Shown: positions 35,840 to 45,873, counted from the first letter of the stretch. The stretch: DNA of 64,000 bases from Pseudomonas viridiflava (GCF_900582625.1 NZ_UTIQ01000084.1:434001-498000), one strand, 5' to 3'. Numbers and translations: made by a program. The notes: generated by a model not told the origin, from the letters alone.

Positions 35840-38800
35840 TTAAGGTTGAGTATCCGTTTTTTGGGAGCTGGCCGCTTCCAGCCGCATATCGACCTTTATA
35901 TTCACATATGCGTCCTCAAGTTCGTCTCTTCGCGAAAGAAGGGTTTTGGCTAACTCCTTCCGCTCTTCAAATGTCCCCGGCCCGACAGCGTTGCAAATTG
36001 CGCACACCTCTGCATCGTCATTAAAATAGGCTAACACTTTCATAATTGATTCGGCTTTATCAGAGTTCGACATGTTTGCAAAAATCTTGGCCCTCTCTCC
36101 CACAGCAGGATTTACCATATTTTTTAATTGGGCTTCAACACTATAGGAAATAGCATTCCGTTCGTATTGATTTCCTGCCCAATATTCCAAGGATTGGTCC
36201 GTGGTTCTAGTGAACACAGGCTCTCCAGCCGCATTTGTTTTGTCTGTTAAAACCCCCCAGTTACCCAACCAAAGATCCATTCCTAATCCGGCGGTCAAAC
36301 CGCTTGCGGTTGCCATCGCGTCGGCCAAGGGTCTAGTGAAATCTTTTGTATAAGGCTCGGCCATAAATATTTTATCGTTGGCTTTGTCCCATATAAGGGT
36401 TTTGCCTGCGTTTTGATCGTTGGTAAAGCCATATAATTTCGCAACGAACTGTTCATTCGTAGCCCGCCGATAATTCTCATCTGCAACGGGCCTTAGAAGC
36501 CAAGGATCCCCATCTGGACTGGTGTAAAAGTTACCTTCGTTTTTAGAGGCAACGTCGGTCCGGTTTACCCAAGAATCCGTCAGCTCCAGCGCTGGCTCAA
36601 TTTTCTCGGTAACCGCCCGCAATTCCTTACCATCAGGTTGTGTAGTGACACTTGCATCATATCCTTTCACGGGGACTTCGATTCCAGAGCCCAATAAGCT
36701 GCTTTGGACCAACTTAGTCAAACTGTTGGCTTCGCAGTTTGTTTTGCAGCCCGCCAGTGTCAGCTTCACTAGTTGATGATCGGGAGCGATCGTCTTGATC
36801 TTATCCAACAAGTCCTTAACGCCAAGATGGTCGAGGCCACCAATAGTTGGGTCACCATCTATATTGCCGTGACCCGATAATTTGTATGCGACTTTCTTTC
36901 CTAAGAGCGATGCTCCATCGCCGTCAAACTGGACTCCGCCGTCTGGGGTTACGTGTGCCAACACGGTATTGTCCGGATGCCGATTAAGTTTAAGGCTCAA
37001 ACTTTTATTAATGATCGCATCGTCTGGCTGCAAATTAACAAGCAAATAGTTGTCTACCTCAGTCTTGGGCCCTTTGGGTGGCGGTAGAGTTGGACGGTAT
37101 TCGGCACTTTCGCCCACCGGCAAAGCCGTTTTAGCGGTATTTACTGCTTCACTTGCAATTGGCTTCACGACCGTGTGCGCGTCTGGCACGTTTTGCATAC
37201 TGCTGTTTGCAGGGGCGTTCCCATTGCCGGTCGACGGATTACGCTCATGCAAAACCGCCTTGCTAATATTAATAAGCGGTAAGTCTGGCGTATCCGGTTT
37301 CAAGGAAGGTTTGGTATAGGGTGCGGTGGTTCCTACATACAACTTGCCCAACGCGTCTGGCGCAGAGTCAAGCGTGGGGAGTTTTTGGCCTTGTGAATCA
37401 ACCATCACCGGCGTGTCATAGCCTTTAACTTTCGTGGCCGCGCCCTGCTGCTGTAGCAAACCGCTTACTTCACTCACCAAACTCGGGCCATCGTTAGCGC
37501 ATGCCGTCCCGCAGCCCACCAAGGCCACTTTGTCGACAGTGCTGTTGCCGTCGTTGGTTAGCTTTTGCACCACATCGGTAATCTTTTTGGCGTCCAGCCC
37601 GCCGAGTTTCAGCCCATCGCTGTGGCCTACCACTTCCACTTTTTTGCTGCCGCTGTCCGTTAGCGCACCGCTCAGCACTTTGTGGCCGCCGTCTGCGGTT
37701 GGCGCGATCACGACGGTGTTGTCGGCGTGCTTATTGGCGAGGCTTTGTGCGGCTTGGTTTACCACGGGGTTGGTGGGGTCGGTATTCACCACAACGCGTT
37801 GGTCGAAGGCTTGTTTAACCTTCGGCGCATCGATGTCGACAAAACGGCGCGGAGCAGTTTGAGGCGCATCCGCCTGGACAACTCTGGTTGGCCCGCTATC
37901 ACTTTGGCGCGGCTGGGTTTTTGGGGCATCGGCGATATGCACGCTGCGGCCAGCCTTCGGGGTGAAGAGCTTTTTCACGCCCGCTTTAATTTCCTGCGCA
38001 TCGCCGATGGAGATTTCGACTTTTACGTCGGTGCCGGCCACACGTTTGTTTTGCAGGACGGTCAGCTGTTTATCAGCGTTGGTGTTGAGATTGCCGCTAA
38101 TGCCGCCAGCCGCACTGACTTTGCTCGGATCACCAATGTCGATGGTCGCCGCGTTCTCGGCCGTGTAATGCACCTGATCCACTCGACCAAATTCCAGCGT
38201 CACGCTCGGCAACCCGTTCTTGCTGATACCGCCACCACCGCCTGCGTAGCCGCCGTCTTTTTCACGGCTGTCTTGCAGGGTTTGTGCGGTGATTTTTCCG
38301 CCCACATCGACGCTGCCCTGGCCCGGTTTTGAGGTGATGTGCGCGCCGGTCAGGTTGAGGTTGCCGGCGACTTTCAAATCGAGCGTGTCGCCGCTAATGC
38401 CCGCTTGTTCAGCAGTCAGTTTGCTTCGGTCAAAGTCTTGTCCGCCTGAGCCGCTGGCGCTCGCGGTGCCTTGCACCAGGCCGTCGGTGGTCACCGCCAC
38501 GCCGACGCTGGCGCTCCAGTTGCCGCGCGTGTGTTCCATTTCGGAGGTGTCTTGCACGCTGGTGATGTTCTGGTTGCCACCGATTTTCGCGCTGACGCTG
38601 TTGCCCTTGATGTTCGAGCCGATCAGGTTGTGGTCGCCGGCGGTTTCGATGCTGATGTCGGTGCCGCTGATCATGCCGTTGGTGTAGCTGGTAGTTTTGG
38701 TGGTGGTTTCGTCGTAGCTGCCGCTCGCACCGGCAGACACGCCCATGCCGACACCCGTCGGCGCCGCCCCGATACTGCCGGTGAGGCCGGATGTATGGGT

Positions 38801-39049
38801 GGTCACCGATTCGCTGCTGGTGCTGCTGCTTTTCGCCGCCGTTTGGGTCAGGTTGCCGGCTGATTTGATGGCGACTTTGCCGCCTTGCAGGTTCACGCCG
38901 TTGAGCGCGATGTCGCCCTTGTTCGTCGTCAGGCTGATGTTGCCGCCAATCTGGTTGATGTTTTCCGCGCGGTGCTCGCTTTCGCGGGTTTCGATGGTGT
39001 GTTGCATGCCGGCTGTAACCGAGCCGCCGATGGCTTCGCCAAAGGCTAC
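35840..39049 (-). pseudogene. C-terminal part of a broken two-partner-secretion exoprotein with two C80-like peptidase modules
   Basis: A long frame with no proper start: its first ATG is at 39007, but homologous-looking sequence (VAFGEAIGGSVTAG) runs up to 39049. Counting from that ATG, residues 1-345 are filamentous-hemagglutinin repeats (INQIGGNISLTTNKGDIALN, VAGNLNLTGAHITSKPGQGS). Two modules of the C80/CPD cysteine-peptidase type follow, about 385-545 (VEVVGHSD with H462, VGCGTAC with C499) and 650-795 (KLSGHGN with H713, LAGCKTNC with C754). Residues about 805-1000 read GMDLWLGNWGVL and RTTDQSLEYWAGNQ, like the catalytic loop of HipA/PI3K-like toxin kinases, although expected Asp in NWD is Gly. 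The 3' half is AT-rich, a sign of transfer. Confidence 0.75.
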
Positions 39050-39575
39050 TTGGGTTCGCGATCAGCAGATCTGCCGCATCGCCGAACACTTCCAGCGTGC
39101 CGCTGATTGAGCTGGGTCGGTTGCCGGTAATTTCCGTGAGAATCGCTTTCGCCGTGTGCTTCAAGTTCGGATTAAGCAGCACCGCACCGCCAATCTGGCT
39201 CGTGCCGTTGACCATGCTGTTGTTGAAAATAACGCCAGGATTGGCCACGTCGAACTGGCCAAAACGGTTGTGGGAAAGACCGTTGCCATTAGGGTTGGCG
39301 ATCTCGATCACGGGCACGCCATTGACGGCGCTGGATACCGTGGCGCCGCTGCTGCGATCCAGCAAAATTTCTGCGGTGGCCCAGCTTGGCGAGCCTGCCA
39401 AGAGCAGAGACAGCACCAAACGTTTAAGCGAATAAACGGGCGCAATCGAAGGAAGTGAAATGGCCGGGGTGGCTCGCTGCTGCCCGGGCTTGCGCTGGGC
39501 GGTGGAGATTTCGGCGACGGGGATAAGAAAGCCCAGAGGCTTGCTGAAAATAAGGCGAAAGCAGTGTTTGTTCAT
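39050..39575 (-). pseudogene. N-terminal secretion part (ESPR plus TPS domain) of the same broken exoprotein
   Basis: The fragment begins with the extended signal peptide of two-partner exoproteins (MNKHCFRLIFSKPLGFLIPV) and a hydrophobic core (LVLSLLLAGSPSWATA). The start of the TPS domain follows (VNGVPVIEIANPNGNGLSHN, FDVANPGVIFNNS, GTLEVFGDAADLLIANP). The TPS domain stops abruptly at that ANP, around 39051. The next bases belong, in another frame, to the far C-terminal repeat region. A deletion has therefore joined the two ends out of frame. No TpsB-type transporter gene lies in the window. Confidence 0.8.
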
Positions 39576-39745
39576 GGCCGCGACCTGGAAGAAAAGTCGG
39601 ACCAGCGTAGGTGTCCGCTGCAGGAAGCTATGCAGGAAAAGCCTCTGTACCCTCAGGCACGCTTTCCCTTTTTTACGCGACGAAAAAAGCAATGGCGTTG
39701 CCGAAACCGTCGGCTCGTCCTTTCCACTTAATGCTGATTCCAACG

Positions 39746-39777
39746 GGAAAGAACGCGGTCGAAACCGCGTTCTTTCC
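39746..39777. terminator. Long perfect hairpin between DUF3237 and exoprotein genes
   Basis: GGAAAGAACGCGGT (39746-39759) and ACCGCGTTCTTTCC (39764-39777) form a perfect 14-bp stem with a CGAA loop. It lies 8 bases past the DUF3237 stop on the minus strand. The following T content is low, so it is a terminator or 3' stabiliser. Confidence 0.65.
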
Positions 39778-39784
39778 GTTCCGA

Positions 39785-40372
39785 TTAAGCGCCGGCCATA
39801 CGATAAACGCTGATCAAGACCTCATGCTCACTGACACCATCAATGGAGCCAACGAAGATGTAGTCGTTGAGCCAGGCGTGCTTGCCCGGTTGGGTTTTAA
39901 ACGAGGGCACGGTGCGGCAGTAGAAGTCGGTTTCTTTCATGTCTTTGAATTCGAGACCTTTGGCTTGTTTGGCCAAGCCCGATTCGTTCAAACGCCAGAT
40001 GCCGGCGTTGTCGATGATGATGATTTCGCCGTCATCGGTTTTCAGCCGGTACAGGGCGTTGATGCGGGTGACGCCGTCTTCGCGCATCACCGACATGTCG
40101 GCGCCGCCGGGCACCACGGTGCCTTTCATGGGTTTGCCGTCGATGTCTTTGCCCACAAAAGTGCCGCCGGCAATGGGGTAGTTCACGCGGGTGCCATCCG
40201 GGCCTTTGCCCATTTCTTCGCGCGGGCCGAGTTGCACGTTGATTTGCAGCACCAGCTCGTTGGTCAGGCGATTGGCGATCTTCTCTTTAAGCTCGGCGGC
40301 CTGGCCGGCAGTAGCGGCTAGCAGCAAGGCCAAACCGGTGCAGGTGTGCAGGAATGTGCGGGACAATTTCAT
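39785..40372 (-). CDS. Exported DUF3237 protein
   Basis: A 195-residue protein with a signal peptide (MKLSRTFLHTCTGLALLLAA, cleavage near GQAA) and a DUF3237 domain. Family stretches are GPDGTRVNYPIAGGTFVGKD, LYRLKTDDGEIIIIDNAGIW and HAWLNDYIFVGS. The DUF3237 family has no settled function; members lie near catabolic genes. It is last in a minus-strand series that begins at 45742, 64 bases after the CocE-type hydrolase gene, so a joint transcript is likely. Confidence 0.85.
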   Translation of the reverse strand: MKLSRTFLHTCTGLALLLAATAGQAAELKEKIANRLTNELVLQINVQLGPREEMGKGPDGTRVNYPIAGGTFVGKDIDGKPMKGTVVPGGADMSVMREDGVTRINALYRLKTDDGEIIIIDNAGIWRLNESGLAKQAKGLEFKDMKETDFYCRTVPSFKTQPGKHAWLNDYIFVGSIDGVSEHEVLISVYRMAGA

Positions 40373-40436
40373 GGTTTACGCTCCTTCGATTTCAAAATTA
40401 AAGCGATCGGGCGCCACCGTCCGATCGCCGTTGGGT

Positions 40437-42302
40437 TCACTTCAGGGGATCAGGTCGGCACGGCTGTTTGAGCAAGGTGTCGCAGGCCGGCAGGGCGCTC
40501 GGAATGTCGACGCCGGTCAGCTCGCCCAGCACCAGCCGCGACGGATGTGCGTCGTCGTGCAGCACGCTGTTGCGGCTGGGGATAGAGAAGTAGTCAAAGC
40601 CATAACCACCGGTGCGCGACGGCGCGTCGATCCAGATCCGCAGCTGCGAGCCTTTGCGGAACGGGTGGGAAAACGGCGGAATTTCCATCCGGCCCAACGT
40701 CGGCACATTGGGCAGCATCGGTTGCACGGAGTCCGGTGTGTCGAGCAGCCACGGGCGAAGCGCGGTTGAGCGCGCGTCATCGAGCTTACGCGCCGACATC
40801 CGCAGCCAACCGCGCTGCACATACACTTCCTGGCCGTCGGGGCGCACTTCGGTGACGGTGACTTGTAGGTCGGTATCCGGTGCCAGAAAGGTGGTCACCC
40901 ACAGGTCTGCGCTCGCGGTGCCGTAGCTCAGAAAATCACGCGTCAGCGGCGCGCTGGTGTATGCCAGGCTGCCTTCGCGCCAGATCGGATGCTGCGGGCC
41001 CCAGGCGTTGTCCTTGAGGAATGTGTTCACGTCTGGTCCGGGGATCGGATAGTTGTAGCCATCCGGCGCACCGCTGCCTTTGCCGTTTTCAATCAGCTGA
41101 CCTTTTTCGCTGAGGGCGAAGGTCACCGGCTTGGGTTTCAGCGGGTAGCTGTCGCGCTCGATGGTCCAGGTAGGCCGCGCGGTTTCGTTGGGCTCATGGC
41201 GGCCGTTGCGGTTGTCCGCGACGGTTTCTTGCCACATTTCCAGACGTGGCGTTTTCTCGAAACCGTTGCGCTCGCCTTTGACGAAATGGTCGAGGAAGGC
41301 GCCGAGCTTTTTACGAAAGCGCTCGGACTCGTAAAGGTTGTGGCCGCCGCTGGCTTGCACCATCCACAGCTGTTTGGGGTCGAGCCGCTCTTGGTAGTAA
41401 CCCTCGCGCGCCAGCACGGCTTCGTCTTGCCAGGCTTGCATGGACAACACCGGCACCTTGATCTGCGCCGCGCGGTCACGGGGGCTGCTGCGCTGCTCGG
41501 TCCACTCATCACGTAGCGGGTGGCGGAGCAGGTTGTACATCAGCGAGGTGCCGACCACCTTGGCTTGGTTTTCGGCCACTTGCGCCAGGCAGCGCTGGTC
41601 ATGCTCCGCCTCGGCGCTGGCTTTCACCGCTTGCCAACGCTGGTCGACGAACCAGTGCCAGGTGGTGGTGAATTCCTGATTCGGCACGCCGCCAGGCGCC
41701 CAGCTGTCGCCTCGGGCGTCGCCCAGCACCATGCCGGGGGCGATGGCTTTGAGGTGTTTGGGCTGCTCTTCGGCGGTCATCAGTTGCGACATGCCGGCCC
41801 ACGACCAACCGAACATGCCGATGTTGCCGTCGGACCAACTTTGGCTCGCCGCGAACTCAATCGCGTCGCGGCCGTCGGTGCCGTATTGCGGGCCGAGAAA
41901 GTCGAAGGTGCCTTGTGAGCAACCAGTACCGCGGGCCTGCACGCCCATGACGGCATAGCCCTTTTCGACCAACTCTTTGTCCATGGCGACGGAGAAGGTT
42001 TCGTTGTCACCCAGATACGCCGGGCCGCCGATGCTGCCGGAGTCATAGCCGCTATAGCGCACCAGCACGGGGAATTTTCCCTCGGCTTTGGGCAGCAGCA
42101 CGGAGTAACGCAGCTCTGTGCCGTCGGCGGCTTTCAGGTAGCCGGTCACGCGCTTGCCCCAGAACGCCTCGAAGCTGCGATCGGACGGCGGCATGCCTTC
42201 ATCTTCAGGCGCCTGGGCCATGGCCAGGCCGTGGGTGCCAAGCAGCAAGGCCAGGCTCAATGCGCCGCAGCGCAGCGGGTGTTTTAGATAGGTCGAGTAC
42301 AT
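40437..42302 (-). CDS. CocE/NonD-family exported hydrolase (peptidase S15)
   Basis: A 621-residue serine hydrolase with a signal peptide (ending HGLAMAQ). The alpha/beta-hydrolase domain has the nucleophile in MFGWSWAGMSQ. Its acid and histidine are likely those in SMQAWQDEAV and ASGGHNLYES. The C-terminal third is the jelly-roll domain of X-Pro dipeptidyl-peptidase and cocaine esterase types (RKLDDARSTALRPWLLD, SRLVLGELTG). The substrate may be an amide, ester or acylated amino compound. The ATG at 42302 is preferred to a TTG two codons upstream. It is placed between the porin-like and DUF3237 genes. Confidence 0.88.
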   Translation of the reverse strand: MYSTYLKHPLRCGALSLALLLGTHGLAMAQAPEDEGMPPSDRSFEAFWGKRVTGYLKAADGTELRYSVLLPKAEGKFPVLVRYSGYDSGSIGGPAYLGDNETFSVAMDKELVEKGYAVMGVQARGTGCSQGTFDFLGPQYGTDGRDAIEFAASQSWSDGNIGMFGWSWAGMSQLMTAEEQPKHLKAIAPGMVLGDARGDSWAPGGVPNQEFTTTWHWFVDQRWQAVKASAEAEHDQRCLAQVAENQAKVVGTSLMYNLLRHPLRDEWTEQRSSPRDRAAQIKVPVLSMQAWQDEAVLAREGYYQERLDPKQLWMVQASGGHNLYESERFRKKLGAFLDHFVKGERNGFEKTPRLEMWQETVADNRNGRHEPNETARPTWTIERDSYPLKPKPVTFALSEKGQLIENGKGSGAPDGYNYPIPGPDVNTFLKDNAWGPQHPIWREGSLAYTSAPLTRDFLSYGTASADLWVTTFLAPDTDLQVTVTEVRPDGQEVYVQRGWLRMSARKLDDARSTALRPWLLDTPDSVQPMLPNVPTLGRMEIPPFSHPFRKGSQLRIWIDAPSRTGGYGFDYFSIPSRNSVLHDDAHPSRLVLGELTGVDIPSALPACDTLLKQPCRPDPLK

Positions 42303-42323
42303 AAGCAAACTGTCCCGCTGTGA

Positions 42324-43118
42324 TTAAAAGTTTTTGGAAACCGACGCCACGACAGTGGCCGAACACTCGCCGGCGCGCCCAAAGGCTGACATGCACTCAG
42401 CCTGCGACAGGTCGGTGTCGATGTAGGTGGCTTTCCAGTCGAGGCCAAACATCTTCTTGCTGAGCGCCACGCTCCAGTCGTAGTAGGTGCTGCGATAGTC
42501 GCCGCTGCCGTCGCGGTAGGCCATTTCATCGTGGGTATCGCTGTAGCCGTAACGCACGTTCAGCAGGGTCTGGTAGGGCATCGGCTGGGCGTATTCCACC
42601 CAGGTGATGATCCGGTCGTTGTCGCGCTCGGGAATCTTGATGCCCAGGGGCGCCAGCTCTTTGGCCAAAGCCTCCAGAGCCGGCGGGTTTTGCAGGTCGT
42701 TGGTGTATTTGAAACCTGCGGTGGCGCCTTTGTAGCTGAAGGTGCCGACCCACTCGTGGAAGTTCACCCAGCTGTCTTTCGGGTAGTCGTAGGCGACATA
42801 CGCCAGTGAGAACCGCGTGTTTTCGCTGAGGGGCCGGGCAATACCGACGAAGTAGTCGAATTCGCGGCGGGTGTCGGTACCGAAATCGACGTTACTGGTG
42901 AACACGCCGGCAAACACGCCGGATGGTTTGTGAACCAGATTGGCGACGGTTTGCAGCACCGGGTCGCCCTGGGTCAGTGAGAAACCGCCGACGCGGTAGT
43001 CGCTCGCGGCGATGACGGTTAAATCCAGCATTACCTCGGGGGTCAGGTCGATGGCGTGGCTGGTGAGTGAAAAACTCAGGGCGGCGCTCGCAAGGCTCCA
43101 CTTGATGAGGGTGTTCAT
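42324..43118 (-). CDS. TorF-family putative porin
   Basis: A 264-residue outer-membrane beta-barrel protein. A signal peptide (ending TSHA) is followed by alternating strands, for example LTVIAASDYRVGGFSLTQGD and EFDYFVGIARPLSENTRFSL. The last residue is Phe (SVSKNF), the usual barrel signal. The match is to the Gcw_chp/TorF family. It lies 21 bases before the hydrolase gene and 269 bases after the solute-binding protein gene, whose shared promoter may be supplemented by one in the gap. Confidence 0.82.
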   Translation of the reverse strand: MNTLIKWSLASAALSFSLTSHAIDLTPEVMLDLTVIAASDYRVGGFSLTQGDPVLQTVANLVHKPSGVFAGVFTSNVDFGTDTRREFDYFVGIARPLSENTRFSLAYVAYDYPKDSWVNFHEWVGTFSYKGATAGFKYTNDLQNPPALEALAKELAPLGIKIPERDNDRIITWVEYAQPMPYQTLLNVRYGYSDTHDEMAYRDGSGDYRSTYYDWSVALSKKMFGLDWKATYIDTDLSQAECMSAFGRAGECSATVVASVSKNF

Positions 43119-43387
43119 GTGTTTCTGCTCCGTTTTGTTGTGATTGATGTGGCAGAAAAAACCGCTAGCTCTAGTTGTTTTGGGTGCAGCTTCGCGATGG
43201 TCATCGCTGCGCTTTGTGGGGCGCTTTTATGTTTTTTTCGGGCAAAACGACCCCGCCGGCTCGAAAGGCTCGAGTCGAAATTTTTCTTATACGAAGGGGC
43301 GTCGCTCGGTGTTGCAGGTGAGGTTGCGGGTGTTGGGTGGTGAGGTTCTCCGTTGCAGGTTAAGAAGCGTGTCGATGCAGCTCGAAC

Positions 43388-44491
43388 TCAGGCATCTGAG
43401 CGAATCCTGTTCCACAGTCGGGTCAGCAACCGCTGCGCGGCCTTTTTCGGCGGCTCGATCTGGAACAGCAAATGGCGGTCGGCCTCGGGTACGAACAGGT
43501 TTTTCTCGGTCAGCAGCTCAGGGTTGATCAGCGGCGTGCTGGCTGGATTGGGATTGGGGTAGCCAATCTGGTTGGTGATGCGCGCGATCACTTCCGGTTG
43601 CAGCAGGAAGTCGATAAACGCATGGGCCTGTTTGATGTTTTTCGCCGTAGCGGGAATGACCATGTCGTCCGACCATTGCAGCGTGCCCTGGCGTGGCAAG
43701 GCCATGCGGATGTCGATGCCGTTGTTTGCCGCCAGCGCCATGTTGCGCGCCGCCAGCATCCCGCCCGACCATCCCAGCGCCAGGCAGATATCGCCATTGG
43801 CCAGGTCTTGCGGGTATTTGGCCGAGTTGAAATAGCGCACGTAGGGACGGATGGATTTCATCAAGGCTTCGGCCTTGGCGTAATCCTCAGGCTTGTCGCT
43901 GCTGGGGTTCAGGCCCAGGTAATGAAGGGCGATGGGCACCACTTCGTCGGGGCTGTCGAGGATGGCCACGCCGCACTGGCTCAGCTTGGCGATGTTTTCG
44001 GGTTTGAACAGCAGGTCGTAGTCGCGCATGTCGACGTCTTTGCCCAACACCGCTTCGACCTTGGCTTTGTTGTAGCCGAGCAGCGTGCTGCCCCACAGGT
44101 AGGGCACGGCGTAGCGGCTGCCCGGGTCGAGTTGCTGACGCTGCGCCATGAATGCCGGATCGAGCTGCTGCCAATGCGGCAGTTGCTCGCGGTCCAGCGG
44201 TTGCAGGGCCTTGGCGTTGATCAGGTTGGGCAACTGGCTGCTGCTGGGAAACGCGACGTCGTAGCCAGCCGAGCCGGTGAGCAGCTTCGCCTCAAGGGTT
44301 TGCGGGCTGTCGAATACGTCGTACAGCACGCTGATGCCGGTCTGGTCTTTGAAGTCTTGCAGCACGTCTTTGGGCAGGTATTCGATCCAGTTGTAGATAC
44401 GCAGCTCGCCACCGATCTTCTCGGCATTGGCGGCCGCCGTAACGCCGCTGAGCAGCAGCCCGATCAAGCAATGTTTCAGCACGTGGTTCAT
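43388..44491 (-). CDS. Periplasmic polyamine-type solute-binding protein (PotF/SpuD-like)
   Basis: A 367-residue binding protein with a signal peptide (ending AANAE) and the polyamine-binding fold: LRIYNWIEYLPKDVLQDFKD, VLYDVFDSPQTLEAKLLTGS, YDVAFPSSSQLPNL, GWSGGMLAARNMA. The aromatic residues that bind polyamines in PotF/SpuD are represented in NWIEY and similar places. No ABC permease or ATPase gene is near, so it either pairs with a transporter elsewhere or acts as a receptor. It starts 18 bases after the serine hydrolase gene. Confidence 0.9.
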   Translation of the reverse strand: MNHVLKHCLIGLLLSGVTAAANAEKIGGELRIYNWIEYLPKDVLQDFKDQTGISVLYDVFDSPQTLEAKLLTGSAGYDVAFPSSSQLPNLINAKALQPLDREQLPHWQQLDPAFMAQRQQLDPGSRYAVPYLWGSTLLGYNKAKVEAVLGKDVDMRDYDLLFKPENIAKLSQCGVAILDSPDEVVPIALHYLGLNPSSDKPEDYAKAEALMKSIRPYVRYFNSAKYPQDLANGDICLALGWSGGMLAARNMALAANNGIDIRMALPRQGTLQWSDDMVIPATAKNIKQAHAFIDFLLQPEVIARITNQIGYPNPNPASTPLINPELLTEKNLFVPEADRHLLFQIEPPKKAAQRLLTRLWNRIRSDA

Positions 44492-44509
44492 GGCAATTCC
44501 TCGAAGCGA

Positions 44510-45742
44510 TTACAACGCGCGGGCCAGGGAACGGATGAGGCGCAGGGTGTCGACGTCCAGCACGCTCTCGGCAATGGGCAGGGACGATTGCTTGACGATG
44601 ACCACCTGCTGGGCGAAGTCGGCATACAAAATTTGCCCGTGAATACCCACCGCCAGCAACGCCTCGTGGGGGTACACATACCACTGGCTTTTGTAGGTGG
44701 CGCCGGGGCTCCACAGGGCGAAGTTTTCATTGGCGGCGTAAATCGCCGGGTCGCCGCCTTGCAGAACGGAGTCGATAGCGGCCGCCGGAATGAGTTGCCG
44801 TCCCTGAACCTCGCCCTTGGCCAGCAGCAGCGCACCGAAGCGTGCCATGTCCCGTAACGTGGCATTAAAGCCGGCGCCGGCGACGTTGCGACCCCACGGG
44901 TCTGCCACGAAATAGCCGTCGCGTTCGCAGCCAAGTCCTTGCCACACGTCGCGCAACTGTTCGGCGCAGCTGCGCCCGCTGGCCCGTTCCATTACCCAGG
45001 CAAGGGCTTCGGTGGTGGCGGTCACGTAATGGAAGAAGCCGCCGTGTTCACCGTTCTTGCGGGTTGCCGGCAGGTATTCGTAAAGCGACTGGCTGACGAT
45101 GAGGCCGGGCGGCGGCACGGTCAGCCCGCAGGCGTAGCCGAATTGCGAGCTGCCAGAGAGCGGGTCGTCATAGACCTCGTCGTAATCGATGGCGACAGCC
45201 ATGTCCAACAGTTGGCGCACCGTGGCGTCACCAAAGGCGCTGCCGATGAGTTCCGGCACATAGTGGCTGGCCAAGGCGGCGTCGCGCAGTTGCCCGGAGC
45301 CGACCATGGCTTCGGCCAACACGCCAATCAGCGATTTGGTCACCGAAAACATGATGTGGCGTTTGTGCGACTGGTGGCCGTTGAAGTAGTGCTCTTGCAC
45401 CACGGCGCCGTTTTTCATCACCAGCCAACCATCGGTGCAACTGGCTTCCAAGTGTTCTTGCAGAGTGACCAGTCGACCCGCAGCACTTTCGAAGCGGAAG
45501 TCGTCGATGGCCTGCGGCGCACTCAACAGCGGCGAACACGGCGACGCGCCGCGTTCAACGGTGATACTCGGGCGGATGCGCCCCAGGTTGTGAAATGCCC
45601 AGCGGTTGTGGGGCGGGGTCATGAAGTTGTGCCACGTAACGCGGTGCTCGGCAGCGGGCGGGAACCCTTGCATCAAGGGCGCAGCGGGCGGCGCACCGTC
45701 TTCATAAGCACCCAATAAAGCCTGGGTGAATTCGCTGTTCAT
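44510..45742 (-). CDS. Serine hydrolase of the beta-lactamase/6-aminohexanoate-dimer hydrolase type
   Basis: A 410-residue class C beta-lactamase-like enzyme without a signal peptide, so cytoplasmic. The catalytic S-x-x-K is in MFSVTKSLIGVL, and the Tyr motif is probably in YEYLPATRKN. Other family stretches are LLDMAVAIDYDEVYDDPLSG and DMARFGALLLAKGEVQGRQL. Such enzymes split linear amides such as nylon dimers, or act as esterases. It is the first gene of the minus-strand series, divergent from tetR. Its ribosome site is poor. Confidence 0.87.
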   Translation of the reverse strand: MNSEFTQALLGAYEDGAPPAAPLMQGFPPAAEHRVTWHNFMTPPHNRWAFHNLGRIRPSITVERGASPCSPLLSAPQAIDDFRFESAAGRLVTLQEHLEASCTDGWLVMKNGAVVQEHYFNGHQSHKRHIMFSVTKSLIGVLAEAMVGSGQLRDAALASHYVPELIGSAFGDATVRQLLDMAVAIDYDEVYDDPLSGSSQFGYACGLTVPPPGLIVSQSLYEYLPATRKNGEHGGFFHYVTATTEALAWVMERASGRSCAEQLRDVWQGLGCERDGYFVADPWGRNVAGAGFNATLRDMARFGALLLAKGEVQGRQLIPAAAIDSVLQGGDPAIYAANENFALWSPGATYKSQWYVYPHEALLAVGIHGQILYADFAQQVVIVKQSSLPIAESVLDVDTLRLIRSLARAL

Positions 45743-45771
45743 GGGGCATGTCTCGTCGTTGGCGATGACAT

Positions 45772-45837
45772 GTTTTATTCATATAAATTTTTATAGTCAA
45801 CTAAAAATATTGACCGCAATCTAAATTTGCCTAAAAT
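45772..45837. promoter_or_regulatory. Back-to-back sigma-70 promoters with an embedded palindrome
   Basis: For tetR (+): TTGACC (45810-45815), 16 bases, TAAAAT (45832-45837). For the hydrolase series (-): TTGACT (45800-45795), 17 bases, TAAAAC (45777-45772). The two -35 boxes form the inverted repeat GTCAA-N9-TTGAC (45796-45814), so one bound repressor dimer would block both. The region is AT-rich. The operator role is inference. Confidence 0.6.
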
Positions 45838-45873
45838 CAGCCACTTATCAAAGCGTGCTCAGGGGACCTTGGC

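Noticed and set aside
38430..39049. Continuation of the exoprotein N-terminal frame past 39050
   Set aside because: After the junction this frame reads Arg/His/Gln-rich nonsense, while the other frame continues the exoprotein family pattern; it is an out-of-frame extension.
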